Shown here: one piece after another, positions 55,857 to 64,000 of the stretch
Layout of the letters: every line of letters begins with the position of its first letter
How positions within the stretch are numbered: position 1 is the stretch's first letter
Source: Isoetes taiwanensis
Lineage: Eukaryota > Streptophyta > Lycopodiopsida > Isoetales > Isoetaceae
Direction of reading: 5' to 3'
Length of the DNA: 64,000 nt
NCBI GenBank assembly: GCA_021234155.1
Contig: JAJEKV010000004.1
Span: 4,404,109-4,468,108 of the forward strand
Translations under genes and position numbers: made by a program
The notes under the pieces: model-generated
Databases searched by the model: none
The model's input: the letters and a program-made list of their open reading frames with translations, nothing else
What the model was told of the DNA's origin: nothing

Positions 55857-55883
55857 CACTCCCGTTTAATTTGCAATCCTGTT

Positions 55884-56989
55884 TGTTTTCCTGAATATGT
55901 TACAACTCCAACATGCTTACCTTCTTTCTTTTGGCAAAGAGCTACTCCAATGGCCCATTCTGTCACTGTTACATAGGCTATAAAGGGTTGACTGAGATCT
56001 GGTGGTATTATAGCCTGAGCAGCTTTCATAGCTTCCAACAAGGTTTTAAAAGCTTGGGCACAAACCTCATCCCAGGCTACTATAATATGCTTACTTTGTC
56101 CCTTGTCCAACTTACCTACCCGTGTTAGCTTTGCAATAGGTGCCATGATGTGAGAAAACTTGGGGATATGCATTCTAAGAAAAGAACACATCCCAATCAA
56201 CTTCCGTACTTCTTTTACAGTTCTAGGTGGAGGTAATTGTTCAAGTAAGTTAATCTTCTCTTTCGAGATCTGAATTCCTGTTGTGGATACATAATGTCCC
56301 AAAAGTGTTCCTCCTGGTACCAAGAAAGTACATTTTGCTGGATTAAGACATACTTTTGATTTTTGGCTTAGCGACAATACTTCCCTGATCATTTCTATAT
56401 GCTCTGCTCTATTATTTGCCAGGCAGAGGTCATCAAGGAATATTCCAAGTCCATTTGTAAGTGCTGGTGCAAAAGCCTTTGCCATAGCTTTTTGAAATGT
56501 CGCAGGAGCATTCATGAGGCCAAATGGCATGACTGTCATAGCAAATGTCCCCCACGGAGTGATAAATGCAGTTTTAGGCCTATCCATTTTTGCCATAGTG
56601 ATTTGGTTGAAACCAGAGAACCCATCCATAAAGGAATAGGCCTCTTTACCTACGGCCGAGTACAATATTTCATCCTGGAAAGGTATTGGGAAATGATCCT
56701 TCAAGGTGGCCTTGTTCAGATCTGTAAAATCTATGCATACCCTTATTTTCCCGTTTTTCTTTAAAACTGGGACAATAGCAGATACCCATGAAGGGTTTTC
56801 AATTGGATATATGAACCCTACCTTTAACAATTTTTCAACTTCCTCCTTCACAAGATTCAGTAAAGTAGGGTTGATTCTCCTCAATTTATGCATTACTGGC
56901 TTAGCACCGTCCTTAATGTTCACATGGAACTCACTCACTTCCTTAGGGATTCCTTTGAGTTCGCTGTAATCCCAAGCAAAGCAGTCCAC
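55884..56989 (-). CDS. Retrotransposon reverse transcriptase and RNase H N-terminus (outer copy)
   Basis: This synthesises DNA from the element's RNA. The open frame starts downstream of a TAG (57000) and gives CIDFTDLNKATLKDHFPIPF, YSFMDGFSGFNQITMAKMD, FGLMNAPATFQKAMAKAF and the active-site motif as FLDDL. These are followed by the connection domain (KLIGMCSFLRMHIPKFSH) and RNase H up to VTYSGKQ, where element X begins. The frame runs a further 53 codons into X by chance. FLDD replaces YxDD. The rest of RNase H is at 31859. All RT blocks are intact. Confidence 0.92.
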
Positions 56990-56995
56990 ATATTG

Positions 56996-59809
56996 CTAGA
57001 ATATTTTTTCTAACTCAGCGTCTTCTTCTTCGTCTGCCATGATTCCTACTTTTAGTGCCCTAGTTTCACCCTCTTTGGTCACACTAACTTCCTTGTGTTC
57101 TATAACTGGCTCCATACCTATAGTAAAAATTTCACAATAATGTTTAGGTTTATCAAGTTGGTCCTCCGTTATGCAATCTTCGGTTAGGCTTTGCATCATA
57201 GCCTGCCTGCACAAAAGGTCTGCGTGCTCATTCTGCTTTCGAGGAATATGTGTAATGCTGTATTGATCAAATTCTGCCAATAAATGCTGAACTTCTGCTA
57301 GTACCAAACCCAATTGCACATTTTTCACCTGGTACTCTTGGCTGACCTGTTTACATACAAGTTCCGAGTCTCCAAAAACTTTTATCTTTCTAATACCCCT
57401 TTCTTTAGCCCTTTATAACCCAAATAACAAAGCTGCATACTCAGTAGCGTTGTTAGTATTTAACGGTAGTACCTTACCTTCTTGATGTATGAGCGTACCC
57501 TGTGTGTCTCTAAGCACAATCCCCACAGCTGAAATTCCAAGTTTGTAAGAAACTCCTCCATCAAACCAAAGCAAGGCTTCTTGTGCATCTTCCACATCCA
57601 GAAAGTGGCACCATAAAGTATTAACTTGTACAATTTCTGATGTGCCTAAACTATATTCCCCTGGCGCTATTTGCTGCACTGGTTCACATACCTCGGCAAA
57701 GTGCACATGTCTTTCATGCCCTCCCCTTCCTGGTTTAGGGTACAAGGTAGCTGTGGCGTACCCATCTGAGATTGTGCAACATGTTCTTTCTTTGCTCCAA
57801 TCATCCTTCGCATTGACTGCTCTGAGCCAAGTTCTTCCCAATAATAGGTCATAGGAGCTAATAGATGGCTTTGTGTCAGGAAATGATATGACCATAAAAT
57901 TCACGTGCGAGATTACCCCTTTCACATTCAAACGTACATTTTCAACTATTCCAATGGGACAAACAGCTTGCTGATTAAATCCTTTTATTACCAGCGGGGT
58001 TGTAGATGTAACCTTCAATCCTAAGTTCAACATAATATGATATGGCATGACGTTTATTCCTGAGCCCCCATCAACTATGACATTGGTGATATCAAAGTCT
58101 CCAACTTGGGCCGTGCAACTGAACACACCTGGATCTTCTAAATCCACTTCTTGCACCAATAATGTGTGCCCTTCATGGTGATCCACAGCTGCCGCTGCTG
58201 GCTCAATGGGTTCAGTCAGCCTTATGAAACCTTGTCTAAACGAGGGTGCTTCCCTAAACAAGGTTAGCAAATCCAAACTCACCTTAGTGTTCCTGAGCAA
58301 GTTTTCAACCTGCTTGTGCTCTTCCACATCCTTCAAAGGCAAAGGTGCAGCAGGAATCTTAAGGGGCATAGAGTTTGAACTTTCCTCGCTGAAATGTACA
58401 CGTCCCTTAATCTTACTACTAGATCCATTATTTGTAGCAGTAGGAACAACATCTGATTCCGTCGCTTGGTGCCTAGTGACAACATTAACTGTGGTCTCTT
58501 CTGGCTCGCAAACTTCTATCACACAAGAGCTAGTTTCAGGGAGTACATCCGATTCCTTCCTGCTGCCCTTACTTTTATGAAAAGACATAACTTGGCAGAA
58601 CTTAACGTCATGCCCCTGACCGCAGTAAACACAAACGGGGCACTCCTTTCCAAAGTGTCCTGTTTTGCCACATCTAGGACAAGGTTTCCTATAGCATTTG
58701 CTTTCCTCATGGCCAACCTTCTGACAATTTTGACAAATCACATCCGGGCGTGAAACCCTAGCCATCTTAAGCTCTTCGAGCAAGGTGTTTTGATTTTGTG
58801 CATGTTCTTTTTGCCTCCTTAATTCTTCTTGAGTTCTTTTGAGTTCCTCCCTTAAGTCTAACAATTCCTTCTCCATAACGTGCGCCTCCTTTCTATCTGC
58901 CCTCATTCCCTTCACAGCGAAGCATGCCATTTCTTGTCCCTTTTCACTATCCTTGTGGACTGCATAAACTGGTTGGGCATTTGGAATTCTCATACCTTTC
59001 CATGGGTTATTCTGTGAAGCATCTGCGTAGTCTTCTCCGAAATCTGATGCCAAAGATTTAGCTTTCGTCAACAATTGTGCCAGATTAACAAAGTCTCCTC
59101 GCTTATTGAGCTTTTGCAATTTTAGTTGCACTCGAGGTCTGCTCTCTAAGCCAACAATAAACCAGTGACACAAAGTGAACAATGGGTACTCCATACCTCT
59201 TTCCCTACAAATCCTGCAGTATTTCGCAAATCTTTCACAGTATTTTGCCATGGGTTCATTCGAACCAACTTTAAACTTATGCAATTCTTCTACCAATGAA
59301 TCTGAACTGACAATTCCTCCAAACCTTCTGCAAAAAGAATCCTTGAGCTGCTCCCATGTATTTCCTTCGTACGTGATGAAGAACTCGTACCATCCTTCAG
59401 CATCCTCTCCCTTCATACTCTTCCCAAAAACTTCTACTTTATCTCCCTTCCTATAGCCATGGTTTTCATAATATTCTTCAAACTGGAAGAGAAATTCTAG
59501 GGGCCCAATGTCAGCCCAGTACTGGGGTGCTTTTGGGGCCAAAGGTGCCAATATGTTGTCCAAGATAGCCGTAACCACTGGTGCTGAATCATTCTTAGGG
59601 ATGCCAGGGTGCATGGGGCTAGCATGCATGGGTGCTGGGAATGGTTCAGGAAGGGGAGTATAAGGTGTAAAAGCTGCAGAAGTGGCTTGATGCTCTATGT
59701 CAGGCTCATGAATAGTTGGTGTATTGAAGGATGTTGAAAACACAGGTGGTTCCCCTCGATATTCAGGCAAAAGGCTTTTCTCACTTTTGGTCTTACTTCG
59801 AGTAAACAT
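56996..59809 (-). CDS. Retrotransposon gag, protease and archaeal-type RNase H (outer copy)
   Basis: The start is MFTRSKTKSEKSLLPEY at 59809. The gag capsid region (FQFEEYYENHGYRKGDKVEV, WEQLKDSFCRRFGG) is followed by a coiled coil (KELLDLREELKRTQEELRRQ) and three zinc knuckles (CQNCQKVGHEESKC, CPRCGKTGHFGKEC, CVYCGQGHDVKFC). The protease has IVDGGSGINVMPYH. An archaeal-type RNase H then starts at LLWFDGGVSYKLGISAVGIV with TNNATEYAALLFGL. A TAA at 57410-57412 replaces a CAA still present in the inner copy, and the domain continues as GDSELVCKQVSQEY and HIPRKQNEHADLLCRQAMM. A second stop, TAG near 57000 (CAG in the inner copy), separates it from RT. Without these two changes gag to integrase would be one polyprotein. 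Confidence 0.92.
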
Positions 59810-59854
59810 GTTCTGTCACCCAAAGGGTTCTCCAGGCAAGATCTCTAATTAGAG

Positions 59855-59872
59855 ATCCCGGTAGGACCTCCA
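59855..59872 (-). promoter_or_regulatory. Primer binding site candidate
   Basis: Three bases inside the 5' LTR end, the minus strand reads TGGAGGTCCTACCGGGAT. Its complement ends in CCA and looks like a tRNA 3' end with T-arm CCCGG. The tRNA species was not identified. Confidence 0.55.
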
Positions 59873-59875
59873 AAA

Positions 59876-61537
59876 TGATGAGCCACGCCTGGGATTTTTG
59901 GCTCACCTTCTGTTTTGGACCTCCAGGCCAACGTGTGTGTGCGCTGGCCTATGCAAAAGAAAGGAGTAATTTCTTTTTTTGTTTGAAGTCTAAGGATACA
60001 GTATGGTAGAGGACGGACAATGAACGACTCTTCTATTTTTCAGTTTATACTTCCCATACGAATTTGTTTTGCTTGCAGGAATAGTATGTATTTACTTAAA
60101 GGATAAATGAAATCAGTGGCTACGTGAAGTTGGATCGGAAAACAAGGCTGAAGTAAATGCGGTATAAGTAAATGATAACTGCAAAACAAGGTAGAAGTAC
60201 GACAGAGCGCATTTAAATAGAGGAAGCAGTGGTTAGTGATAAATATTAGAATACCAATCCAGCAAAAGTTGGACACAACAACACATGTAATAGTTATTCA
60301 AAGGACACAATGCAAGTGCAAATTTTATTTGGTCATTCCAACACAGTTACAGTTATTATGGACCTCGCCAATAAAAGAAACGGACTTCACCTTACTAGCT
60401 CAAGTGTCTTCCCCCTTTTTCTTCTACTGCCAATCTGATAAAATCTGAAACCTCGACCCCAACAACAGCAGAGCACTCTTCAAAAGACAAACAAGACTAG
60501 TATCTTTCCCTTTTCTTCTGCTGCAAGTCTGATAATTTCCAATATCTCGACCCCTAACCACAGCAGAGTACTCTTCAAAAGGGCAAACCAGACTGGTATT
60601 CTCCTTTGTCTTCTGCTGCAAATCTGATAGTTTCTAAGATCTCGACCCCAACAACAGATGTATCTTCAAAATAAGAAATGTATGTTCCACAAAAGAGTAT
60701 TAGACTCGCAACAGTGATGAAAGGTTTGCAAAATAAGCTACACAAATCTGGGAGAATAGATGTGCCAGCTAACTCGACCCCAACAACAAACTGAATTTTC
60801 GAATTTTTGCAATGTCAAATTGATGAAATGGACAAACTTGTAGAAGAGATGAGCTTAACAAATCCAGAAAGACGAATTTGTCAAAGTGCCTCGAACTTGT
60901 CAACAGTGAATGAGCAATGTGATCATACAAATTTCTTCTTTCTTTCTCGTAACCAGAGATGATTCTTATCAGTAATGCAAGACAAAAAGGTTCAGTAAGC
61001 TTATCGAAATTTCCAAGGCGGCAGTCTTCTACGAGAGGAAAACGCGCACCACTGAGAACTGTTTGGCCCTGCTTTATTTGGTCCGATTCTTCCTATTTTC
61101 ATCTTGCTTTCACCGACCATGAATTCGATCTGCTCCAAGGATCTCGAGCGGTGCCGCTTCGAAACCCTAGTGTAAAAATAGAAGATGAAGGTACTTTGCG
61201 AATTTTTTCCTTTCCTTTTTTTTTTTTTTTTTTTTCACGCATTGAAATTTCAGATATTTGATGCCCCAAATACTTCCAGAATTCCTCTATGCCTTCAACA
61301 TAAGGTGAATGTCATAATAACTGCACTGTATTGGTATTCCATGCACTGCAAATGTAACAGTGATCTGTGATTTGTCATCCTGTGCCTTTTCTTGGTATTC
61401 TCTGCACTGCAAAGGTCCACTTGCGTAACTGCAGAAACAAGGTCTACTCTGCCCCTAGAAACACACTAGCAATTTCAGACATAAAAACACAAGAACTAAA
61501 GAGAAAATAGATGGTGGATCCCAAACGGGATCCAACA
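59876..61537 (-). repeat. 5' LTR
   Basis: 1662 bp, nearly identical to 28627-30285. It contains the same tandem block (60400-60665). CTG and CAG are intact in this copy at places where the left LTR shows altered bases (e.g. TCTGATAAAATCTGAAACC), although one site (GTACGACAGAG near 60198) is the reverse. Confidence 0.95.
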
Positions 61538-61960
61538 CAACTTAGTGAGTGACTTTGCTTTATTGAATGCATGCAGAAGGTTCAGCACATAAATCATGTG
61601 ACCAATGAATTTGCTGGTAAATGTTATGCTTGAACATGATATCTGCGGTAGATCCATCTTAAATGGGTCATTGCCCTGTAAGTGTGGTTAGTTTTAATGT
61701 GAAAGACGTTTTCTAAGCCTTGTTACTTGATATGGGTAGCGAACAAATCTGTGGAAAACTGCCAATTTAGTGAGTGACTTTGCTTTATTGAATGCACGCA
61801 GAAGGTGCAATCTCCATAAATCGTGCTACCAATTAGTTTGCTGGTAAATGTTATGCTTGAACATGATATCTGCAGTAGATCCTTCTTAAAAGGGTCATTG
61901 CCCTGTAAGTGTTGCTAATCTTAATTTGAAAGACGTTGTCTAAGCTTTGTTACTTGATTT
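61538..61960 (+). repeat. Tandem repeat of ~205-bp units, target of the LTR insertion
   Basis: TTAGTGAGTGACTTTGCTTT starts units at 61541 and about 61767. The end of a further unit (AAATCCGTGGAAAACTG) lies at 28596, left of the retrotransposon, so the insertion split a repeat array. Confidence 0.75.
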
Positions 61961-62177
61961 AAGCAATGAACTAACAGATTTTATGGTGAAGGGCGAAAAG
62001 CCGAGTAGAATTACAGCTTACCTGTCAGTGCTTGTGTCATTACCCTGTTCATGGCTAATGTATGCATGGTTTACTGCAGGTAACCAATTCTACTCCTCCA
62101 TTACTTGGATTTTGGTTGAAAGAGCTGGTCTACGACAAAAACTACAACTTGAACACTATGTGCAAGTTTTTTTATGA
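61947..62177 (+). CDS. Unrecognised exon-like open frame
   Basis: The frame reads SNELTDFMVKGEKPSRITAY, LSVLVSLPCSWLMYAWFTAG, and then QFYSSITWILVERAGLRQKL before TGA. A possible internal acceptor (TTTACTGCAG) lies near 62080. Varied composition suggests a host-gene remnant, but no domain is recognised. Confidence 0.25.
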   Translation: MLLDLSNELTDFMVKGEKPSRITAYLSVLVSLPCSWLMYAWFTAGNQFYSSITWILVERAGLRQKLQLEHYVQVFL

Positions 62178-62289
62178 AGTATTTCATGTTTTTTAAGCTT
62201 ACTACATTTTCAAGAGAAAAGGTAATATGCAAAACGCTGGTATTTTCTTGCTGAACTCCTTGAGTAGTATCAGGAGCGTTCTTTTTTCA

Positions 62290-63180
62290 AGTTTGCACAG
62301 GAGGCCTAGCCTTAAAAAACAAGTGAAAAGCCCCGAAACTATTGGGTTGCCTGTGTTTTTATAAGATACAATGAAATGCATTTGCTGTTTTTTGAAGTCT
62401 GTGTAAAGGGATTTCTGCTGGAATATACTCTACCTTGTGATACGGATTTTAGCATACATTGGCAATAGAATTGCACAAATAAGGACATGTTTATTGCCCC
62501 AGCTAGTTAATACTTGCTTCTGGCCAAAATGTAAGCTCATAATCTGAAAATGGATGGCTGTATTTACATCTATTACTCTTCATCTGAAAATTGTGTGCTT
62601 TTTCTGAGTTTACACGGACTACCCCTTAAAAAACAAGTGCACTACCCCTTAAAAAACAAGTGCAGTAAAAAGCCCCTAAACTGCTCAGGTTCTTGTGTTC
62701 TTAAAAGATACAATTAAATGCATTTGCTATTTTTAAGTCTTATGAAGCAGGATTATCTGCTAGGATATGCGCTACCATCATGATGACTATGTTCCTTTTT
62801 TTGAAATGCTTTAGCAAGAGGATTGCACAAAGAAATGCGTGCTTATTCCGGCAGCTAGTTAAAACTTCCTTCAGGCTAAAGCATAAGCTCAGAATCTGAA
62901 AAATATTCATATTTTAAGCTCCTTTTTTAATTAAAGTTCGAATAGTCTTCTAGGAATGGCATCCATGATATGGTCTTTTAAATAAATATCGGGCATATGA
63001 CTGATTTGTCAGATTGTCTCTTGAACTCTAATGTTGTGAAATGATTATGGCCTTGGAAAATTGACTGAAATAGGTTGCATTTAATATATGCTGGGTGCAT
63101 ACTGCAACTAGTTAGATTCCCTTCTATGTAGGACTTCTATGTAGGGCATGCTCAGAATCTAAAAACTGATAGCCATATCA
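62290..63180 (+). repeat. Diverged tandem repeat, about three ~310-bp units
   Basis: Landmarks CTTAAAAAACAAGTG, AGATACAATTAAATGCATTT, GCACAAA, GCTAGTTAA and AAGCTCAGAATCTGAAAA recur in order near 62310, 62630 and (partly) 63070. No gene is visible in 62180-63600. Confidence 0.6.
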
Positions 63181-63599
63181 TGTTCGAAGACCCTTTGCTA
63201 AAATTTTGCTTCATTCATTTAGGATAATAGATATGCTAAGATACAAAATGCTGATCATATGACTGATCTGTCACACTATCATTTTGAGTCGTCTTGATGC
63301 CTTGATAGCCTTTGGTTCATGAAAAATGATGCAAAAGCCAAAAAGACTCGGGCATTGCAAAATGTTTGGAAAAATAGAGATAAAAGATGCGGGCATATGT
63401 GCCGGCTTTAAATATCCATGTCAAGCTTTACTACTTAAACTTTGCTGCATCATCGGCCTTTCTACATTTAAGCAAACTTCCTGAACTAGGGTTAATCCTT
63501 GCTTTGACACGTCAGCAAAAGGTAGAATATCGGTAGCTAAACTTTTCCCTATGGCTCCTTAGGCTTATGGCCACTTTAAGTAGATTGAAAATAATGAAT

Positions 63600-63996
63600 G
63601 TCCTCCATCATTCGTATGTTGGTTTATATACGAACATAACTTAACTAGAACATGTGTGAGGGCAATTGGTTAAGTTTAAAATAATAAAATTAACTAGAAT
63701 CGTCTGAAGGCGTTCTAGTTAAGCTAAAGTTGTAACTTAACTAATGGCATGTGTGAAGGCATTTCGGTTACTACTAACCTAACAAGACAATGTCTGAACA
63801 AAACCCATGTTGTTTAGTTAGGTTAAAATTATTAACTTAACTATGTTGGGTGTGAAGATATTTTGCTTGTCCTTAGTTAAGTTTAGTATTTAATAGAAAG
63901 TTAACTCTTTTGGATGCGAATACAATTGTTATAGTTAAGTTAAACTAGCTAGTTAATATTTTTTAACTTAACTTAACCACGAGTCTGAATGGACCC
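63600..63996. repeat. Right terminal region with GTTAAGTTA / GTGTGAAGG subrepeats
   Basis: Four or five irregular units with TAACTTAACTA and TGTGTGAAGGCATTT-type text lead into the terminal inverted repeat GTCTGAATGGACCC. They are the complement-strand counterpart of 27382-27620. Confidence 0.65.
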
Positions 63997-64000
63997 TAAT

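Larger units (their letters stand above)
45865..55883. mobile_element. DNA element X, copy B (better preserved)
   Basis: The right end is CCCGTTTAATTTGCAATCCT then GTT, ending at 55883 with TGTT after it (55884-55887). The left end near 45865 matches 31874 less exactly. A subterminal hairpin (AAACGGGAGTG / CACTCCCGTTT, 55840-55867) lies at the right end and overlaps the TIR. Contents from the left: DUF7869-like gene (minus), seven palindromes, ParB-like gene 1, palindromes, ParB-like gene 2, palindromes, methyltransferase (all plus). The region from 52.0 to 55.9 kb is the cleanest, apart from about 53.29-53.40 kb. Confidence 0.8.
28627..61537 (-). mobile_element. Ty3-type LTR retrotransposon (dual RNase H), 32.9 kb with nested element and internal duplication
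   Basis: The two LTRs (28627-30285 and 59876-61537) begin TG and end CA and are nearly identical. They are flanked by the same 5-bp duplication CAACT (28622-28626 and 61538-61542), so this is one insertion. The element reads on the minus strand with the 5' LTR on the right. The order from the 5' LTR is gag with zinc knuckles, protease, archaeal-type RNase H, reverse transcriptase, RNase H, integrase. The archaeal RNase H and long LTRs point to the Tat branch of plant Ty3 elements. Element X interrupts RNase H, and the integrase-X-RT-gag block is present twice, with the inner junction at about 44347. Confidence 0.93.
27382..63996. mobile_element. Possible outer TIR element split by the retrotransposon (about 3.7 kb without it)
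   Basis: The left end GGGTCCATTCAGAC (27382) and right end GTCTGAATGGACCC (to 63996) are perfect 14-bp inverted repeats. Both are followed inward by GTTAAGTTA-type subrepeats and flanked by TAA (27379-27381 and 63997-63999). TIRs starting GGG with a TAA duplication fit Tourist/Harbinger-like elements. Removing the LTR retrotransposon leaves 1.24 + 2.46 kb. The alternative is two independent copies of one MITE family, each with one recognisable end in view. Confidence 0.4.

Noticed and set aside
55724-55883. C-terminal 53 codons of the RT/RNase H open frame
   Set aside because: This stretch is the end of element X read through by chance; the true RNase H continues at 31859.
1-64000. Bacterial origin of the window because of ParB and DNA methyltransferase genes
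   Set aside because: Introns with GT-AG ends, PPR-DYW and ABCG sequences and nested plant LTR/TIR elements surround these genes.

Overview
This window is nuclear DNA of a land plant, most likely a fern. The evidence is an intact PPR-DYW RNA-editing factor, plant-type spliced exons, a fasciclin-like (FLA) fragment, an ABCG fragment, a PIF/Harbinger element and Ty3 retrotransposon polyproteins. Coding density is low, introns are frequent, and the right half is nested transposons. The fern assignment is inference from the style of the PPR protein and the repeat content. No rRNA or tRNA gene was recognised.

Left part, 1-27,400. This is host-like sequence with scattered exons and small transposons. 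It holds a decayed LINE (1.4-2.0 kb), and a 4.0-kb element with 25-bp terminal inverted repeats and an ATTG target duplication (2450-6450) that carries a palindrome minisatellite and a fasciclin gene fragment. Further right are exons of an alpha/beta hydrolase (9.2-10.2 kb, minus), a multi-exon unrecognised gene whose intron carries a GT-rich minisatellite (11.3-13.5 kb), and a complete PPR-DYW gene (16.3-18.2 kb, minus; start remodelled here with a 58-nt intron). A broken PIF/Harbinger transposon with both its transposase and Myb-like ORFs lies at 18.9-21.1 kb, and a broken ABCG transporter at 22.4-23.4 kb.

Right part, 27,400-64,000. This is a set of nested insertions. The outermost may be a roughly 3.7-kb TIR element (ends 27382 and 63996, TAA duplications). 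Into it went one Ty3-type LTR retrotransposon on the minus strand (28627-61537, LTRs of about 1.66 kb, duplication CAACT). Its polyprotein order is gag, protease, archaeal-type RNase H, reverse transcriptase, RNase H, integrase. Inside its RNase H sits a roughly 10-kb DNA element, here called X, with inverted ends AACAGGATTGC and a TGTT duplication. The segment integrase-X-RT-gag occurs twice in tandem between the two LTRs, so there are two X copies (31874-41593 and 45865-55883).

Element X is the most interesting content. On the minus strand it has a DUF7869-like putative transposase gene. Divergently on the plus strand it has two tandem genes for a ParB/sulfiredoxin-like domain protein with a nuclear localisation signal, followed by a beta-class N4/N6 DNA methyltransferase. 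Arrays of a perfect palindrome (GTGTATTCCGGAATACAC) lie in every intergenic gap of X. A mobile element pairing a ParB-like DNA-binding protein, its possible parS-like sites, a DNA methyltransferase and a transposase inside a plant retrotransposon looks undescribed to me, though that needs a database search. Much of 29-53 kb shows copy-to-copy differences concentrated at CAG/CTG, which look partly like consensus errors, so many frameshifts there may not be real.
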